From contig NZ_CAAJGK010000033.1 of NCBI RefSeq assembly GCF_900996245.1, positions 174,256 to 238,255 on the forward strand: 64,000 nucleotides of DNA, written 5' to 3'. The position numbers and the translations under genes were made by a program. The notes beneath the pieces are model-generated. The model did no database searches. It was not told where the DNA came from and saw only the letters and a program-made list of their open reading frames with translations. Numbering within the stretch: position 1 is the first letter of the stretch; each line of letters begins with the position of its first letter. Source of the DNA: Paraburkholderia sp. BCC1886 (GTDB taxonomy: Bacteria > Pseudomonadota > Gammaproteobacteria > Burkholderiales > Burkholderiaceae). Below, piece after piece: positions 53,625 to 62,157 of the stretch.

Positions 53625-53661
53625 GTGGTTTGAGGACGGTTAATATTTAAGGCCAAACCAC
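53625..53661. promoter_or_regulatory. Inverted repeat GTGGTTTG-N21-CAAACCAC
   Basis: Perfect 8-base arms at 53625-53632 and 53654-53661 lie in the 139-bp gap between divergent etfB and LysR copy 2. The A/T-rich centre contains GGTTAATATTTAAGG, similar to the GGTTAAT near LysR copy 1. It is a candidate LysR binding region controlling etfBA and the regulator itself. Confidence 0.5.
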
Positions 53662-53688
53662 GTCATCTATTCGGGCCCTATAAACGCC

Positions 53689-54594
53689 ATGCATTTTGAT
53701 TTTGTCGATCTGACGCTCATCGTCCACTTGGCGGAGACGCGCAACCTCGCGAGGGCAGCCGAGCGCTGCCATATATCGCCGCCTGCCGCCAGCAACCGCA
53801 TCAAGAATCTCGAAGAACAACTGGGTTTCAAGCTGCTTTACCGTACGAGCCTGGGTATGACTCCGACGCCGGCCGGCGAGGCCTTTGTGCATCACGCGCG
53901 GCTCGTGCAGGAACGCTTGCTGCATCTCGCAAGTGACATGCAAGACTATGGCGAAGGCATCAAGGGCCACGTCCGCATCTGGGCGAATACCACCGCGATC
54001 AGCGAATTCCTGCCCGAGGTGCTGAGTGGTTTCTTGCGTGATCATCCGGACATCAACATCGATCTGCGCGAAGTGCTGAGCGGCGAGATCCTGAAAGGGG
54101 TGGCGGAAAGCGCGACGGATATCGGTATCGTGGCGGGCAACGTGCATTCCGATCATCTGGAAATGTTGCCTTACCGCGACGACCGGCTGTTGCTCGTGAC
54201 CTCCGCAAGCCATCCGCTCGCCGGACATGAGCGAGTCGATTTCGCGAGTACGCTGGAAGACAACTTCGTGGGTTTGCCGACGTCCAGCGCCATTCATCTT
54301 TTTATGACGGCGGCCGCCGATGCGTTGGGCGCACGCCTGAAGCTACGCATTCAGGTCGGCAACTTCGAGGCGGCTTGCCGGATGATCGAGATGGGCGTGG
54401 GTATCGGACTCGTTCCGGAATCGGTGGCGCAGCGTCATGCCAAGAGGATGAATTTCCGGATGATCCGCCTCAATGATCACTGGGCTGAACGGAAACTGAA
54501 AATATGCGTCCGGTCGCTGAACGAACTGCCTCCCATTGCACGCGTGCTGGTGGATTGCCTGACGTCGAGCGAGGACGCGCTTCGGATCCAGTGA
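53689..54594 (+). CDS. LysR family transcriptional regulator, island copy 2
   Basis: This 301-residue LysR regulator opens MHFDFVDLTLIVHLAETRNL with the helix-turn-helix ERCHISPPAASNRIKNLEEQ. The effector domain includes ANTTAISEFLPEVLSGFL and QVGNFEAACRMIEMGVGIGL. It is paralogous along its length to LysR copy 1 at 31577-32479. It is divergent from etfB and the last intact gene of the island. The two paralogues may respond to different intermediates or cross-regulate. Confidence 0.88.
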   Translation: MHFDFVDLTLIVHLAETRNLARAAERCHISPPAASNRIKNLEEQLGFKLLYRTSLGMTPTPAGEAFVHHARLVQERLLHLASDMQDYGEGIKGHVRIWANTTAISEFLPEVLSGFLRDHPDINIDLREVLSGEILKGVAESATDIGIVAGNVHSDHLEMLPYRDDRLLLVTSASHPLAGHERVDFASTLEDNFVGLPTSSAIHLFMTAAADALGARLKLRIQVGNFEAACRMIEMGVGIGLVPESVAQRHAKRMNFRMIRLNDHWAERKLKICVRSLNELPPIARVLVDCLTSSEDALRIQ

Positions 54595-54862
54595 CTTTTG
54601 AGGCTGGAGCTGAAAGCCGCATATCGATGATGATCGGCGAGCGGCCGGGCTTGGGTTCGGCTTATAGCTGACAGATCGAACACGCGCCGGCAAACCCGAT
54701 AGCGAACGTAGCTCTATCTCGATCTTGCGGCCCGGGGGCCTGGCTTATGAAAACATCGCATTCAAGCTGAACTACTTGCTCATAGAGGCGCTGAGGTTGG
54801 AGCCACAGTGGCATTGTCAACTTACCGAGAGTGAGACGGCACGACGGCATGTGTGACGACTG

Positions 54863-55216
54863 TCAGAAAACCGTCGACGGATTTTGGGCGAGTTCAGCGA
54901 ATTTGCGCCATGCAACAAACCGGGCCGCGAGTCGTTTGCGAAAGAGTGAAGGGTGCAGCAGATGCCGCTTGAGCGCGAAGTGTTGCCGAATCGGCCCGAA
55001 GCACGAGAGAAATTTCTGTGTGCGTTTCGGGGAACGAAAGCCACGCATGCGCCGCTCGCGTTCACGTGTTGGTTGGTGGCTGTTCTCTGCGCTGTTGTTA
55101 AGCCGGGCGGCCGCTTTGACGGAAACGTGCTTCACATTCGCAAGCTCCGGGATCTCGGCTAGCGCCGCCGGATAGCTGCGCAACTGATCGGTGACGATCT
55201 TGCGCGGCACGGGGCT
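54863..55216 (-). pseudogene. IS6-like transposase, C-terminal fragment
   Basis: The minus strand reads PRKIVTDQLRSYPAALAEIP, then AARLNNSAENSHQPTRERER and FGPIRQHFALKRHLLHPSLF, ending NPSTVF at a natural stop. This is the C-terminal half of an IS6-like DDE transposase (second catalytic Asp in VTDQ and Glu in AENSHQ). The N-terminal half is missing; upstream sequence is instead a hydrolase fragment. A complementary N-terminal fragment of the same type lies on the plus strand at 21300-21533. Confidence 0.75.
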
Positions 55217-55235
55217 GCTGCGGGAAGAACCAGTT

Positions 55236-55564
55236 CTCAGTGCATCAAGGCCGTTATCTCGCTCGAGCCGTCCGGCGCACCGGATCCGAAAACTTGCGAT
55301 CCAGCGATCTTAGGTGGCATCCCGCATCTCTTCGTCTGGGGCGATTACCTGGATCAACATCCTTTCTGGGTCGAATCGGTGCCCAAGGTGCGGCGCTGGT
55401 ACGAGGCGCTGGCCGCTGCCGGCGTGGATGCGCAATGGATCGATTTGCCTTCACGCGGAATCGCCGGAAACAGCCATGCTCTGATGGCCGACACCAATAG
55501 CGACGCGATCGGCGAAATAGTGCGTGGCTGGATGCGCGAAAAGAATTTAGTCGCGCCGAGTTGA
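55236..55564 (+). pseudogene. Alpha/beta hydrolase, C-terminal fragment
   Basis: The plus strand has an open frame from about 55232 to the TGA at 55562-55564 reading KAVISLEPSGAPDP, GIPHLFVWGDYLDQHPFW, and IDLPSRGIAGNSHALM, then GWMREKNLVAPS. It contains the catalytic-His segment (NSHALM) and the strand before the acid residue of an alpha/beta hydrolase (esterase-like). The nucleophile half is absent. The break is directly at the IS6-like fragment, so the insertion sequence or a recombination at it removed the 5' part. Confidence 0.6.
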
Positions 55565-55623
55565 CCCCGCGGTTCGACGCCTACGGGACGCCCATCGGAT
55601 AAACAACCTCAAGACATAACGTC

Positions 55624-56070
55624 ATGCAATTGAATTTCAACACCATCGACATACCCGCGATCGGCATCAACGTTCAGGTACGCATCGCCCCGACCGCGAC
55701 TGGAAACAAGGCGACACTCATCGAGACTTCCGACGCGCCCGGATACGGGCCGCCAATGCACCGGCACGAACGGGAAACCGAAATCTTCCATGTGCTGACC
55801 GGTCGATACCTGTTCGAGGTGGACGGGGATCGCATGATCGTGAGCACGGGAGAAACCGTGGTGGGGCCTGCGGGCAGCACGCACCGTTTTACGAACATCG
55901 ACAAAGAGACGTCGCGCATGCTGGTACTGATCACTCCTGGACTCGACGCGGCCGCATTCTTCAGGGAGTTTCGCAGCGTCATGTTGAACGGCGAGCCTGA
56001 ACCCGATGCTTTACGAGACTTTGGCGCGAAGTGGGGTGTCGAATTTCTTGGGCCTCCGTTGAAGGCGTAA
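55624..56070 (+). CDS. Cupin domain-containing protein
   Basis: This 148-residue single cupin has the metal motif GPPMHRHERETEIFHVLTGR (His46, His48, Glu52-type ligands) near residue 42 and the second motif GPAGSTHRFTNID near residue 83. Such small cupins can be enzymes (isomerases, dioxygenases) or ligand binders; nothing here decides which. It stands alone between a hydrolase scrap and the MarC gene, with a weak ribosome site. Confidence 0.82.
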   Translation: MQLNFNTIDIPAIGINVQVRIAPTATGNKATLIETSDAPGYGPPMHRHERETEIFHVLTGRYLFEVDGDRMIVSTGETVVGPAGSTHRFTNIDKETSRMLVLITPGLDAAAFFREFRSVMLNGEPEPDALRDFGAKWGVEFLGPPLKA

Positions 56071-56256
56071 AGGGCTTTTCTGGCGGACGACTTTGATTTA
56101 TAAAGCTCGGAAAGGCCGGCCCCGGCTACGAATTCGCTGGAGCGTGCGGAAGCGAGTTCCGGGTCTTCCTGAAGCCATGCAATGCGGCGAGATTCGGGAA
56201 CCGGCGGCGCGTCACGCGCGGCTGGCTCGAACATTGACGCACTTGCACTCCACGGA

Positions 56257-56925
56257 ATGCGAACCATGCTCCATGAGTTGACCCGAACCGTCCTGGTGAT
56301 CGTCGCGGCGCTGTTTCCGATCATCAATCCGCCTGCGGCGGCATTCATTACGTTGAGTCTGGTTCCGCACGCATCGAGCGAGGAACGCGCAGAGATGGCT
56401 CGCCGGGTTGCGATCAACAGTTTTGTGATCCTGCTGGCCTCGCTGTCGGTCGGCGCTTACCTGTTGTCTTTTCTGGGTATTTCCATCCCGGTGTTACGGG
56501 TGGCCGGCGGTCTGATCATCGCCATGGCGGGCTGGAATCTGCTGCAAGCGCCCGACGACAGCCCAGAGGCGAAGCCGGACGCGATTGCTTCACGACACGA
56601 ATCGCTTCGCGCAAAGTCTTTTTACCCGCTTACCTTGCCGGTCACGGTTGGGCCTGGCGCCATTTCGGTGGCCGTTGCGCTCGGTACCGGCTCGCCACGT
56701 GCGGGCTTGCAGCCGATCCACTTCATCGGCGTCGGTTTCGCGCTAGGCCTGATCTGCATCAGCATTTATCTTTGCCTGCGATTCGCCGGCCACATTCAGC
56801 GCTTACTTGGCCCGTCCGGGACCCAGGTCGCAATGCGGCTATTCGCTTTTGCCATTTTCTGTATCGGGATGCAGATCTTGTGGCTGGGCGTATCCGAACT
56901 GGTCAATTCGTTGCATCCTCACTGA
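56257..56925 (+). CDS. MarC family integral membrane protein
   Basis: This 222-residue inner-membrane protein of the MarC (UPF0056) family has six hydrophobic segments, with the family opening VAALFPIINPPAAAFITLSL near residue 17 and SFYPLTLPVTVGPGAISVAV near 122. Function is unknown; the old link to multiple antibiotic resistance was not upheld. I chose the ATG at 56257; the ATG at 56266 is also possible, and the open frame to 56182 is not hydrophobic at its start. Confidence 0.87.
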   Translation: MRTMLHELTRTVLVIVAALFPIINPPAAAFITLSLVPHASSEERAEMARRVAINSFVILLASLSVGAYLLSFLGISIPVLRVAGGLIIAMAGWNLLQAPDDSPEAKPDAIASRHESLRAKSFYPLTLPVTVGPGAISVAVALGTGSPRAGLQPIHFIGVGFALGLICISIYLCLRFAGHIQRLLGPSGTQVAMRLFAFAIFCIGMQILWLGVSELVNSLHPH

Positions 56926-57110
56926 AACTGCCCGCCAGCTCTAGACGAAATTGCATCAGGGGCATCCTGACGCTGCACGCATACGTACTGCAGGAGTCGG
57001 GTGCGAAGCAATGCCAGAGCGTGCAGGAGCAGCAGGAACATCAAGCCGGTTGCGGCCGCGCTTGCCGCCATGAGCGAAATATTCACGAGCAGATCAAGTG
57101 ATGCGAACAT
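56919..57110 (-). CDS. Possible small membrane protein
   Basis: A 63-codon minus-strand frame reads MFASLDLLVNISLMAASAAA then TGLMFLLLLHALALLRTRLL, giving one or two likely membrane helices and a polar tail. It is divergent from the histidine kinase gene and overlaps the MarC 3' end by seven bases. There is no strong ribosome site and no family is recognised, so it may be a chance frame. Confidence 0.25.
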   Translation of the reverse strand: MFASLDLLVNISLMAASAAATGLMFLLLLHALALLRTRLLQYVCVQRQDAPDAISSRAGGQFQ

Positions 57111-57285
57111 AATGAGGTCCAGTTTCGCTGCGAGGTGAGGGGAGATCGAACAACGGGAATCTGGTCCAATCCGTCTGTTGAAAAGCGGGCCATTGAGCCG
57201 CACGACCCATATTCCTTCATCAGAATGAGTTGAAAATTAGCGGAGTACGACGTTGCAAACAACTTTTCCTGTTTTGCGAACGCTA
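57111..57285. promoter_or_regulatory. Upstream region of the two-component genes
   Basis: Non-coding stretch before the kinase ATG at 57286. It must hold the promoter of the kinase-regulator operon unless that starts further upstream. No clear box or repeat is visible. A TTG at 57253 in frame with the kinase is a less likely start. Confidence 0.3.
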
Positions 57286-58650
57286 ATGAAGCCATCCCTT
57301 AGAAACCACCTCGCCGTCGCGCTGGGCTCGTTGATCGGCCTGGTGGCGATCGCGCAGGGCGTCAGTTCGTACCAGTTGTGCCGCGCAGGCATGAGCGCGC
57401 TACTCGATCTGCGGCTTGAACAGGTAGCGCAGCGCATGCGCAACGGTTTGGCCGATTCGATTCCCGCCACCCCCGCACGCGGATCGCAGCCCGTACGCGA
57501 TATCGTCATCAGCGTGCGCAAATCCGGTGCCGACATTCCGCTGCGCTCGACAGAGCCGTCTCTTGCGTTGCCGGGCGACGCGGCGGAGGGCTTCAGTTCA
57601 GGGCGCGTCGGTGGAGAGCAGTGGCGTATCTATACGTTGCGGGACCAGGGCACGCTGATCCAGATCGCACAACGATCGTCGGTGCGCAACGAACTGGAAC
57701 GGAACACCGCGCTGAAGACGTTATGGCCCACGCTGGTCCTGCTGCCGCTCGTCCTCGGTGCGGTGCTGCTCATCGTGCATGTTTCTTTGCGCAAGATGAA
57801 TCAGATCGGCAATGCAGTGCAAGCCATCGACGCTTCCCATCTCGAGTCGCTTCCAGTGGTGGGCGTGCCTGTGGAACTGCTGCCGTTCGTCGATTCGATC
57901 AACCGGATGATCAGCCGCCTTCGTCAGTCGATCGAAGCCGAGCGAAAATTCATTGCCGATGCCGCGCACGAACTCCGCACGCCGCTGACCGCGCTGCGCT
58001 TGCAGGCGGACAATCTTCAACCTCATATCGTGCCGGGCAATCAGGAGCGGTTCAACGAATTGCGCGCTGGGATCGCTCGCAGCGGCGCGTTGATTACCCA
58101 ACTGCTCCGGCTGGCCCGGGCGGACGCGCCGCGGGCGGCGGGAAGCGTCGAGCCGGTCGACGCGTCTGGCGTCGTCGTCGATGCGGTGGCGGGCGTATTG
58201 CCACTCGCGGCAGCGCGCGGAATCGATATTGGCGCGGACACGCTGATTTCGGCGCAGATCGCGGCGCCCCTGGTTGACGTAGCGGCAGCGGTGAAAAACC
58301 TTGTCGGCAACGCCGTCCGCTACACGCCCGACGGCGGCACCATCGATCTGAACATGCGTGTTCAGAACAACGCCGTGTGGATCGAGGTAACCGATACCGG
58401 GCCGGGTATTCCGGCGGCGTTGCTGCCGCGCGTATTCGACCGCTTTTTCCGGGCCAATGCGGACATCGAAGGAACCGGGTTAGGGTTGTCGATCGTGAAG
58501 GCGGTCACGCAGAAATACGGTGGCGACGCGGTGCTGCGCAATCGCGAAGATGGCCAGTCGGGCATCGTCGCGGCGGTTTATTTTCCGCTGGCGGATCAAC
58601 GCCCGGACCAGGCGGTACGCTACGGCGAACCCTCGACGGACAGGACCTGA
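57286..58650 (+). CDS. Sensor histidine kinase (QseC-like)
   Basis: This 454-residue membrane kinase has a first helix at residues 8-26, a periplasmic sensor domain of the two-component N-terminal type, a second helix near 150-175 (LWPTLVLLPLVLGAVLLIVH), a HAMP-like linker, the phosphoacceptor His in FIADAAHELRTPLTAL near 227, and an ATPase domain with NLVGNAVRYTPDGG, DTGPGI and GTGLGLSIVK. The order kinase then regulator is the reverse of the usual qseBC order. The next gene, 48 bp away, is its partner regulator. The signal is unknown. Confidence 0.9.
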   Translation: MKPSLRNHLAVALGSLIGLVAIAQGVSSYQLCRAGMSALLDLRLEQVAQRMRNGLADSIPATPARGSQPVRDIVISVRKSGADIPLRSTEPSLALPGDAAEGFSSGRVGGEQWRIYTLRDQGTLIQIAQRSSVRNELERNTALKTLWPTLVLLPLVLGAVLLIVHVSLRKMNQIGNAVQAIDASHLESLPVVGVPVELLPFVDSINRMISRLRQSIEAERKFIADAAHELRTPLTALRLQADNLQPHIVPGNQERFNELRAGIARSGALITQLLRLARADAPRAAGSVEPVDASGVVVDAVAGVLPLAAARGIDIGADTLISAQIAAPLVDVAAAVKNLVGNAVRYTPDGGTIDLNMRVQNNAVWIEVTDTGPGIPAALLPRVFDRFFRANADIEGTGLGLSIVKAVTQKYGGDAVLRNREDGQSGIVAAVYFPLADQRPDQAVRYGEPSTDRT

Positions 58651-58698
58651 GCGAGCGTGCCGCAGGCCCACGACGCACCTATCGAAGCGGAGTGATAA

Positions 58699-59388
58699 AT
58701 GAGAGTGCTTCTGGTCGAAGACGATCTGCAGATCGGGCAAAGTCTGATGCGCGCTCTCAAGGACGCGAGTTACAGCGTGGACTGGGTGCGCGATGGACTG
58801 GCAGGCCGACAGGCGATAAGCGATACCGGTTATACCGTGGTTCTCCTCGATCTCGGCTTGCCGGGCGTATCGGGCGTCGAACTGTTGCGATCGGCGCGCG
58901 CTGACGGAAATACGGTGCCCGTCCTGATACTTACCGCACGCGATGATCTCGACTCGCGCATTGAAGGACTGGATATCGGCGCAGACGATTATCTGCTCAA
59001 GCCATTCGAAGTCGGCGAATTACTGGCGCGCATCCGTGCGGTCCTGCGGCGTAAGGCCGGCTATGCCGTGTCACGACTCGGCGACGATACGATCAGCCTG
59101 AACCTCGACCAGCGCACGCTCACGTTCGGTGGCAAGGAAAGCCCGCTCTCGGCGCGGGAATTCGCGTTGATGCACGCGTTTCTGGAGCATCCCGGCACCA
59201 TCTTTTCGCGCAGCCAGATCGAGGACAAGCTGTACGGCTGGGGGAAAGAAGTCGAGAGCAATGCGGTGGACGTGCTGATTCATTCGGTCCGCAAGAAGTT
59301 TGGCCAGGGCGTAATCCGCAATGTCCGCGGTCTGGGATGGACCGTCATGCCTGGTCATCCGGCTCAGGGCGTGTCAGCCTCCGACTGA
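58699..59388 (+). CDS. OmpR-family response regulator
   Basis: This 229-residue regulator has a receiver domain with MRVLLVEDDLQIGQSL, the phosphoacceptor Asp near residue 51 in VVLLDLGLPGVSG, and the Lys in DYLLKPFEVGEL. A winged helix follows at about 130-220 (SPLSAREFALMHAFLEHPG and VDVLIHSVRKKFG). It resembles QseB/PmrA-type regulators. It is downstream of its likely kinase. The small secreted protein at 59408 is convergent and may or may not be a target. Confidence 0.92.
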   Translation: MRVLLVEDDLQIGQSLMRALKDASYSVDWVRDGLAGRQAISDTGYTVVLLDLGLPGVSGVELLRSARADGNTVPVLILTARDDLDSRIEGLDIGADDYLLKPFEVGELLARIRAVLRRKAGYAVSRLGDDTISLNLDQRTLTFGGKESPLSAREFALMHAFLEHPGTIFSRSQIEDKLYGWGKEVESNAVDVLIHSVRKKFGQGVIRNVRGLGWTVMPGHPAQGVSASD

Positions 59389-59407
59389 GCTGAGCCGGCG
59401 TGGTGCC

Positions 59408-59695
59408 TTATTGATACATGCCGTTGGGCAGGCGGCCATGGAAGGGCGTGTTACGGCAATGTCCCCACGGGCCTAACCATGACCCGGCAGGGCAGGCATA
59501 GCTTGTAACGGGCGCTGCGGGGGCGGCATAGACCACGGGCGCCTGTTCGACGATCACGGGGGCGGCGTAACGGCATTGCCCCCATACATTGCGCCATCCG
59601 CCCGGGCCGCAGCCTTGAGCGGCCTCTGCGGTGCCGACGGAAAGTACCAGAGCGGCCGACGATGCCGCCACCAAAGCGAAGGTCCTGTAGTCCAT
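59408..59695 (-). CDS. GCG_CRPN-type small secreted protein
   Basis: This 95-residue protein has a signal peptide (FALVAASSAALVLSVGTAEA, cleavage near 26) and a mature start GCGPGGWRNVWGQCR, the GCG_CRPN motif, echoed later by CPAGSWLGPWGHCRNTP. It also has an Ala/Pro-rich middle. Four Cys in two C-x-n-C pairs suggest disulfides in the periplasm. Proteins with this motif are common in Burkholderiaceae and of unknown function. This one lacks the longer repeat tail that often follows the motif. Confidence 0.8.
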   Translation of the reverse strand: MDYRTFALVAASSAALVLSVGTAEAAQGCGPGGWRNVWGQCRYAAPVIVEQAPVVYAAPAAPVTSYACPAGSWLGPWGHCRNTPFHGRLPNGMYQ

Positions 59696-59836
59696 GATGC
59701 ACTCCTGTTGTCTCTGCTGAAGAGGTATCTTTGGCTGACAGGCGCATTGTGCGAGGCAAGAATTAGCAGCGAATGAGGAGGGTCTTCAATGCGTGGGAAC
59801 GTGGGCCACCACTTGCAGCTGCTAGCGCTGCACGAA

Positions 59837-60190
59837 TGGTGCGCCGGCACCTGGCGCGCAAATGCACTTTCCGGACGAGGTTGGGCAATGGCTTTTGATT
59901 GGTCACTTCCCATACCGCGGGGATGGAGTTTGCGGTTGTGTTGGGTTCGTCGATCACGACGTTCACTGGACCTCGCTCGCGTTCGGTCGCCAGCGTAACG
60001 TCGCGCGCTTTCTGCAAAAACCACGACTTGTGACGGAACCCCGCAGCAACCGTATCACCCTCCATCAAATCCGCGCAGTGTTCGACGTGTGCACGACCGT
60101 CTGCGTTGTTACCACCCACGGCGCGAACTGGAAGTGCACTGCACCAAGTTTGCCGGACTGTGTAAATGGCTCGATCGCTTCGACATAACG
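59837..60190 (-). pseudogene. DUF72 domain remnant, copy 1
   Basis: The minus strand contains DGRAHVEHCADLMEGDTVAA, GFRHKSWFLQKARDVTLATE and VNVVIDEPNTTANSIPAVWE, matching the core of DUF72 proteins, but with no proper N-terminus and a scrambled C-terminus. It is a second, more degraded copy of the DUF72 remnant just upstream on the same strand. Confidence 0.55.
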
Positions 60191-60399
60191 GCGCTTTCTC
60201 AACATCGGCCGGGCGCGGATTTGGCTGGGCAATAGCGTCATAGCCCAGGCGATTAGCCGGATAAAATCCCACTCAACGATACCAAGCCGGGTTAAGGGTA
60301 ATCATGTTCAAACACGTTGTTTTGCGAAGGGCTGAAAGGGGGCACCGGTAACAGCTGGTCAAATAGCAGAGTCGCTACTCTACTATCAGAAAGTGCATG

Positions 60400-60845
60400 T
60401 CGCGATCGACCGCGGCACGCTGTTCCATATTGTCATAGTTGAAGCGATCACTCGCGGCCTTGGCATCCTTGACGTTCCACGTCTCCTGATTCCGGCCGTG
60501 CAGACGCACGATAGCGAGGCCGTCCCATACAGCGGGGCACGCTGTTCCCGGAATCCTGAGGTTCGTCGACGATGACGTTGACGAGATGGCGCGAGCGCTC
60601 GATCTGAAGCGTTCCAGCAGCCGCCGCTTCGCTAAACCATGAGCGGTGTCGGAATTCCGCAGCGACAGTGAAGCCTTCCATCTGGTCAGCGCAGTGATCG
60701 ACGTGCGCGCGGCCGTCCGGATTGCTGACGACCCAGGGCGCAAACTGGAAATGCACCACCCCCAGTTTGCCTGCGGCCCGGAGCGGCTCGATGGCCGGCG
60801 ATCGAGCAGCGCGGTCCACTCGTCCGGCCCTTTACCGTTGCTCAT
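60400..60845 (-). pseudogene. DUF72 domain remnant, copy 2
   Basis: The minus strand shows LEPLRAAGKLG-like VVHFQFAPWVV, DGRAHVDHCADQMEGFTVAA, EFRHRSWF, VNVIVDEPQDSGNSVP and, in another frame, AVWDGLAIVRLHGRNQETWN. At least two frameshifts are needed, and the first third of the domain is gone. An ATG at 60845 overlaps the ridA-like stop by four bases, so an intact ancestor may have followed that gene in one operon. Confidence 0.6.
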
Positions 60846-61234
60846 ACCGCTGCGACGCAATCAATTTCAATGTCGAAATGTCCAGGCCACGCCGGAACGT
60901 TGACGAAAATCCGTGCCGGTGGCTGCGTACCGAAGAATCTCGCATAGATCTCGTTGATGACCGGGAACATCGTTACCGACGTGCAGTAGACGTTGCACTT
61001 CAGCACCTGATCGAGCGACGACCCCGCCGTCTCTACGCACAGTTTCAGTTGTTCCAGCACGCGCTCGGTCTGCTGGTCTATCGGTGCATCCAGTACTTCG
61101 CCGGTCTGCGGATCGAAAGGCGGGAAACCTGATACGTAGATCGTGTCGCCATGACGCGTAATGGCGGATGTCGGCGCCTTCCAGCGCTCCAGCCAGCTCG
61201 ACAGTGGTTCTACACGAATGATTTCACGGGCCAT
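60842..61234 (-). CDS. RidA family protein
   Basis: This 130-residue RidA/YjgF-type protein contains GDTIYVSGFPPFDPQTGEVL near residue 30 and the ligand-binding Arg in FFGTQPPARIFVNVPAWPG near residue 107. The family deaminates reactive enamine/imine intermediates or binds small ligands. The motif around the Arg differs from the classic C-x-P-R of RidA, so it may be a Rid2-7 type member. It follows the PEP-mutase-like gene on the same strand by 45 bp. Confidence 0.85.
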   Translation of the reverse strand: MAREIIRVEPLSSWLERWKAPTSAITRHGDTIYVSGFPPFDPQTGEVLDAPIDQQTERVLEQLKLCVETAGSSLDQVLKCNVYCTSVTMFPVINEIYARFFGTQPPARIFVNVPAWPGHFDIEIDCVAAV

Positions 61235-61279
61235 GATGTTCTCCTTGGAAATAGACAGAGTTCGAGCGGACCACGATCT

Positions 61280-62104
61280 TTAAGCGCCGTCGAGAAATTG
61301 CGCATTCAACTGCGCGCCTGAGGCAGCGTCGGCGAACCCATCGAAGCGTCCGTTGGCGAGCGATTGCGCCGCCCGCATGAAGCCACCCCACGCAGCCCGC
61401 GCTAGCGCACCGCCGACGCTGACGCGCCGTACGCCGAGCGCGGCCAGGTCTTGCAGCGTAAGCGTGGACTGCGAGCCGATCAACACGTTCACTGGCCTGG
61501 GCGCGACGGCGGCAACGACGGCTTCGATCTGTTCGCGTGTCTGGATACCGGGGGCGTACAGACAATCCGCGCCGGCTGCCGCGTAAGCCTTGAGCCGTGT
61601 CAACGTATCGTTCATGTCGGTCACCCCAACAAAGAAATTCTCCGCGCGACCAATCAGCAGCGTATCACCGCCGCTCTCGTCGATTGCCTGCCGTGCCGCT
61701 TCCAGCCGTGCGACGGCTACCTCTAGCGGGAACAGTGGGCTTTCGGCATTTCCGGTGGAGTCTTCGATGGAAAGGCCGGCGACTCCTGTATCAATCGCCA
61801 GCTTCACGCTTTGAGCGACGTCGGCCGGAGTATCTCCGAAGCCGTTTTCAAAGTCGGCGTTCACTGGCAGATCGGTTGCCGCAACCATGTCGCGCAGATG
61901 CGCAAGAATGATGTCGCGCGTCACGTGATTGTCTGCGCGACCGGTCGACCACGCGAAACCGGAACTGGTGGTCGCAATCGCCTGGAAACCAAGGCTCGCG
62001 AGGTAGCGGGCGCTGCCCGTGTCCCAAGGATTTGGCAGCATGAAGCAGCCAGATGCATGCAATGCGCGAAAGGCGGCGCGTTTTTCAGTAATGGTGCGTG
62101 ACAT
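61280..62104 (-). CDS. Isocitrate lyase/PEP mutase family protein
   Basis: This 274-residue TIM barrel of the isocitrate lyase/phosphonomutase superfamily has PNPWDTGSARYLASLGFQAI near residue 24, the metal-site element VNADFENGFGD near 79, and GLSIEDSTGN near 105. The K-K-C-G-H motif of isocitrate lyase is absent. Members cleave C-C or C-P bonds (2-methylisocitrate, oxaloacetate, phosphonopyruvate); the substrate here is unknown. It is in line with the AhpD-like gene upstream and the RidA gene downstream. Confidence 0.87.
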   Translation of the reverse strand: MSRTITEKRAAFRALHASGCFMLPNPWDTGSARYLASLGFQAIATTSSGFAWSTGRADNHVTRDIILAHLRDMVAATDLPVNADFENGFGDTPADVAQSVKLAIDTGVAGLSIEDSTGNAESPLFPLEVAVARLEAARQAIDESGGDTLLIGRAENFFVGVTDMNDTLTRLKAYAAAGADCLYAPGIQTREQIEAVVAAVAPRPVNVLIGSQSTLTLQDLAALGVRRVSVGGALARAAWGGFMRAAQSLANGRFDGFADAASGAQLNAQFLDGA

Positions 62105-62157
62105 GACGGGCTCCTGATAGCAGTTGGGAGTCGTTGCGGGCTCCCGGACACTTCGGT

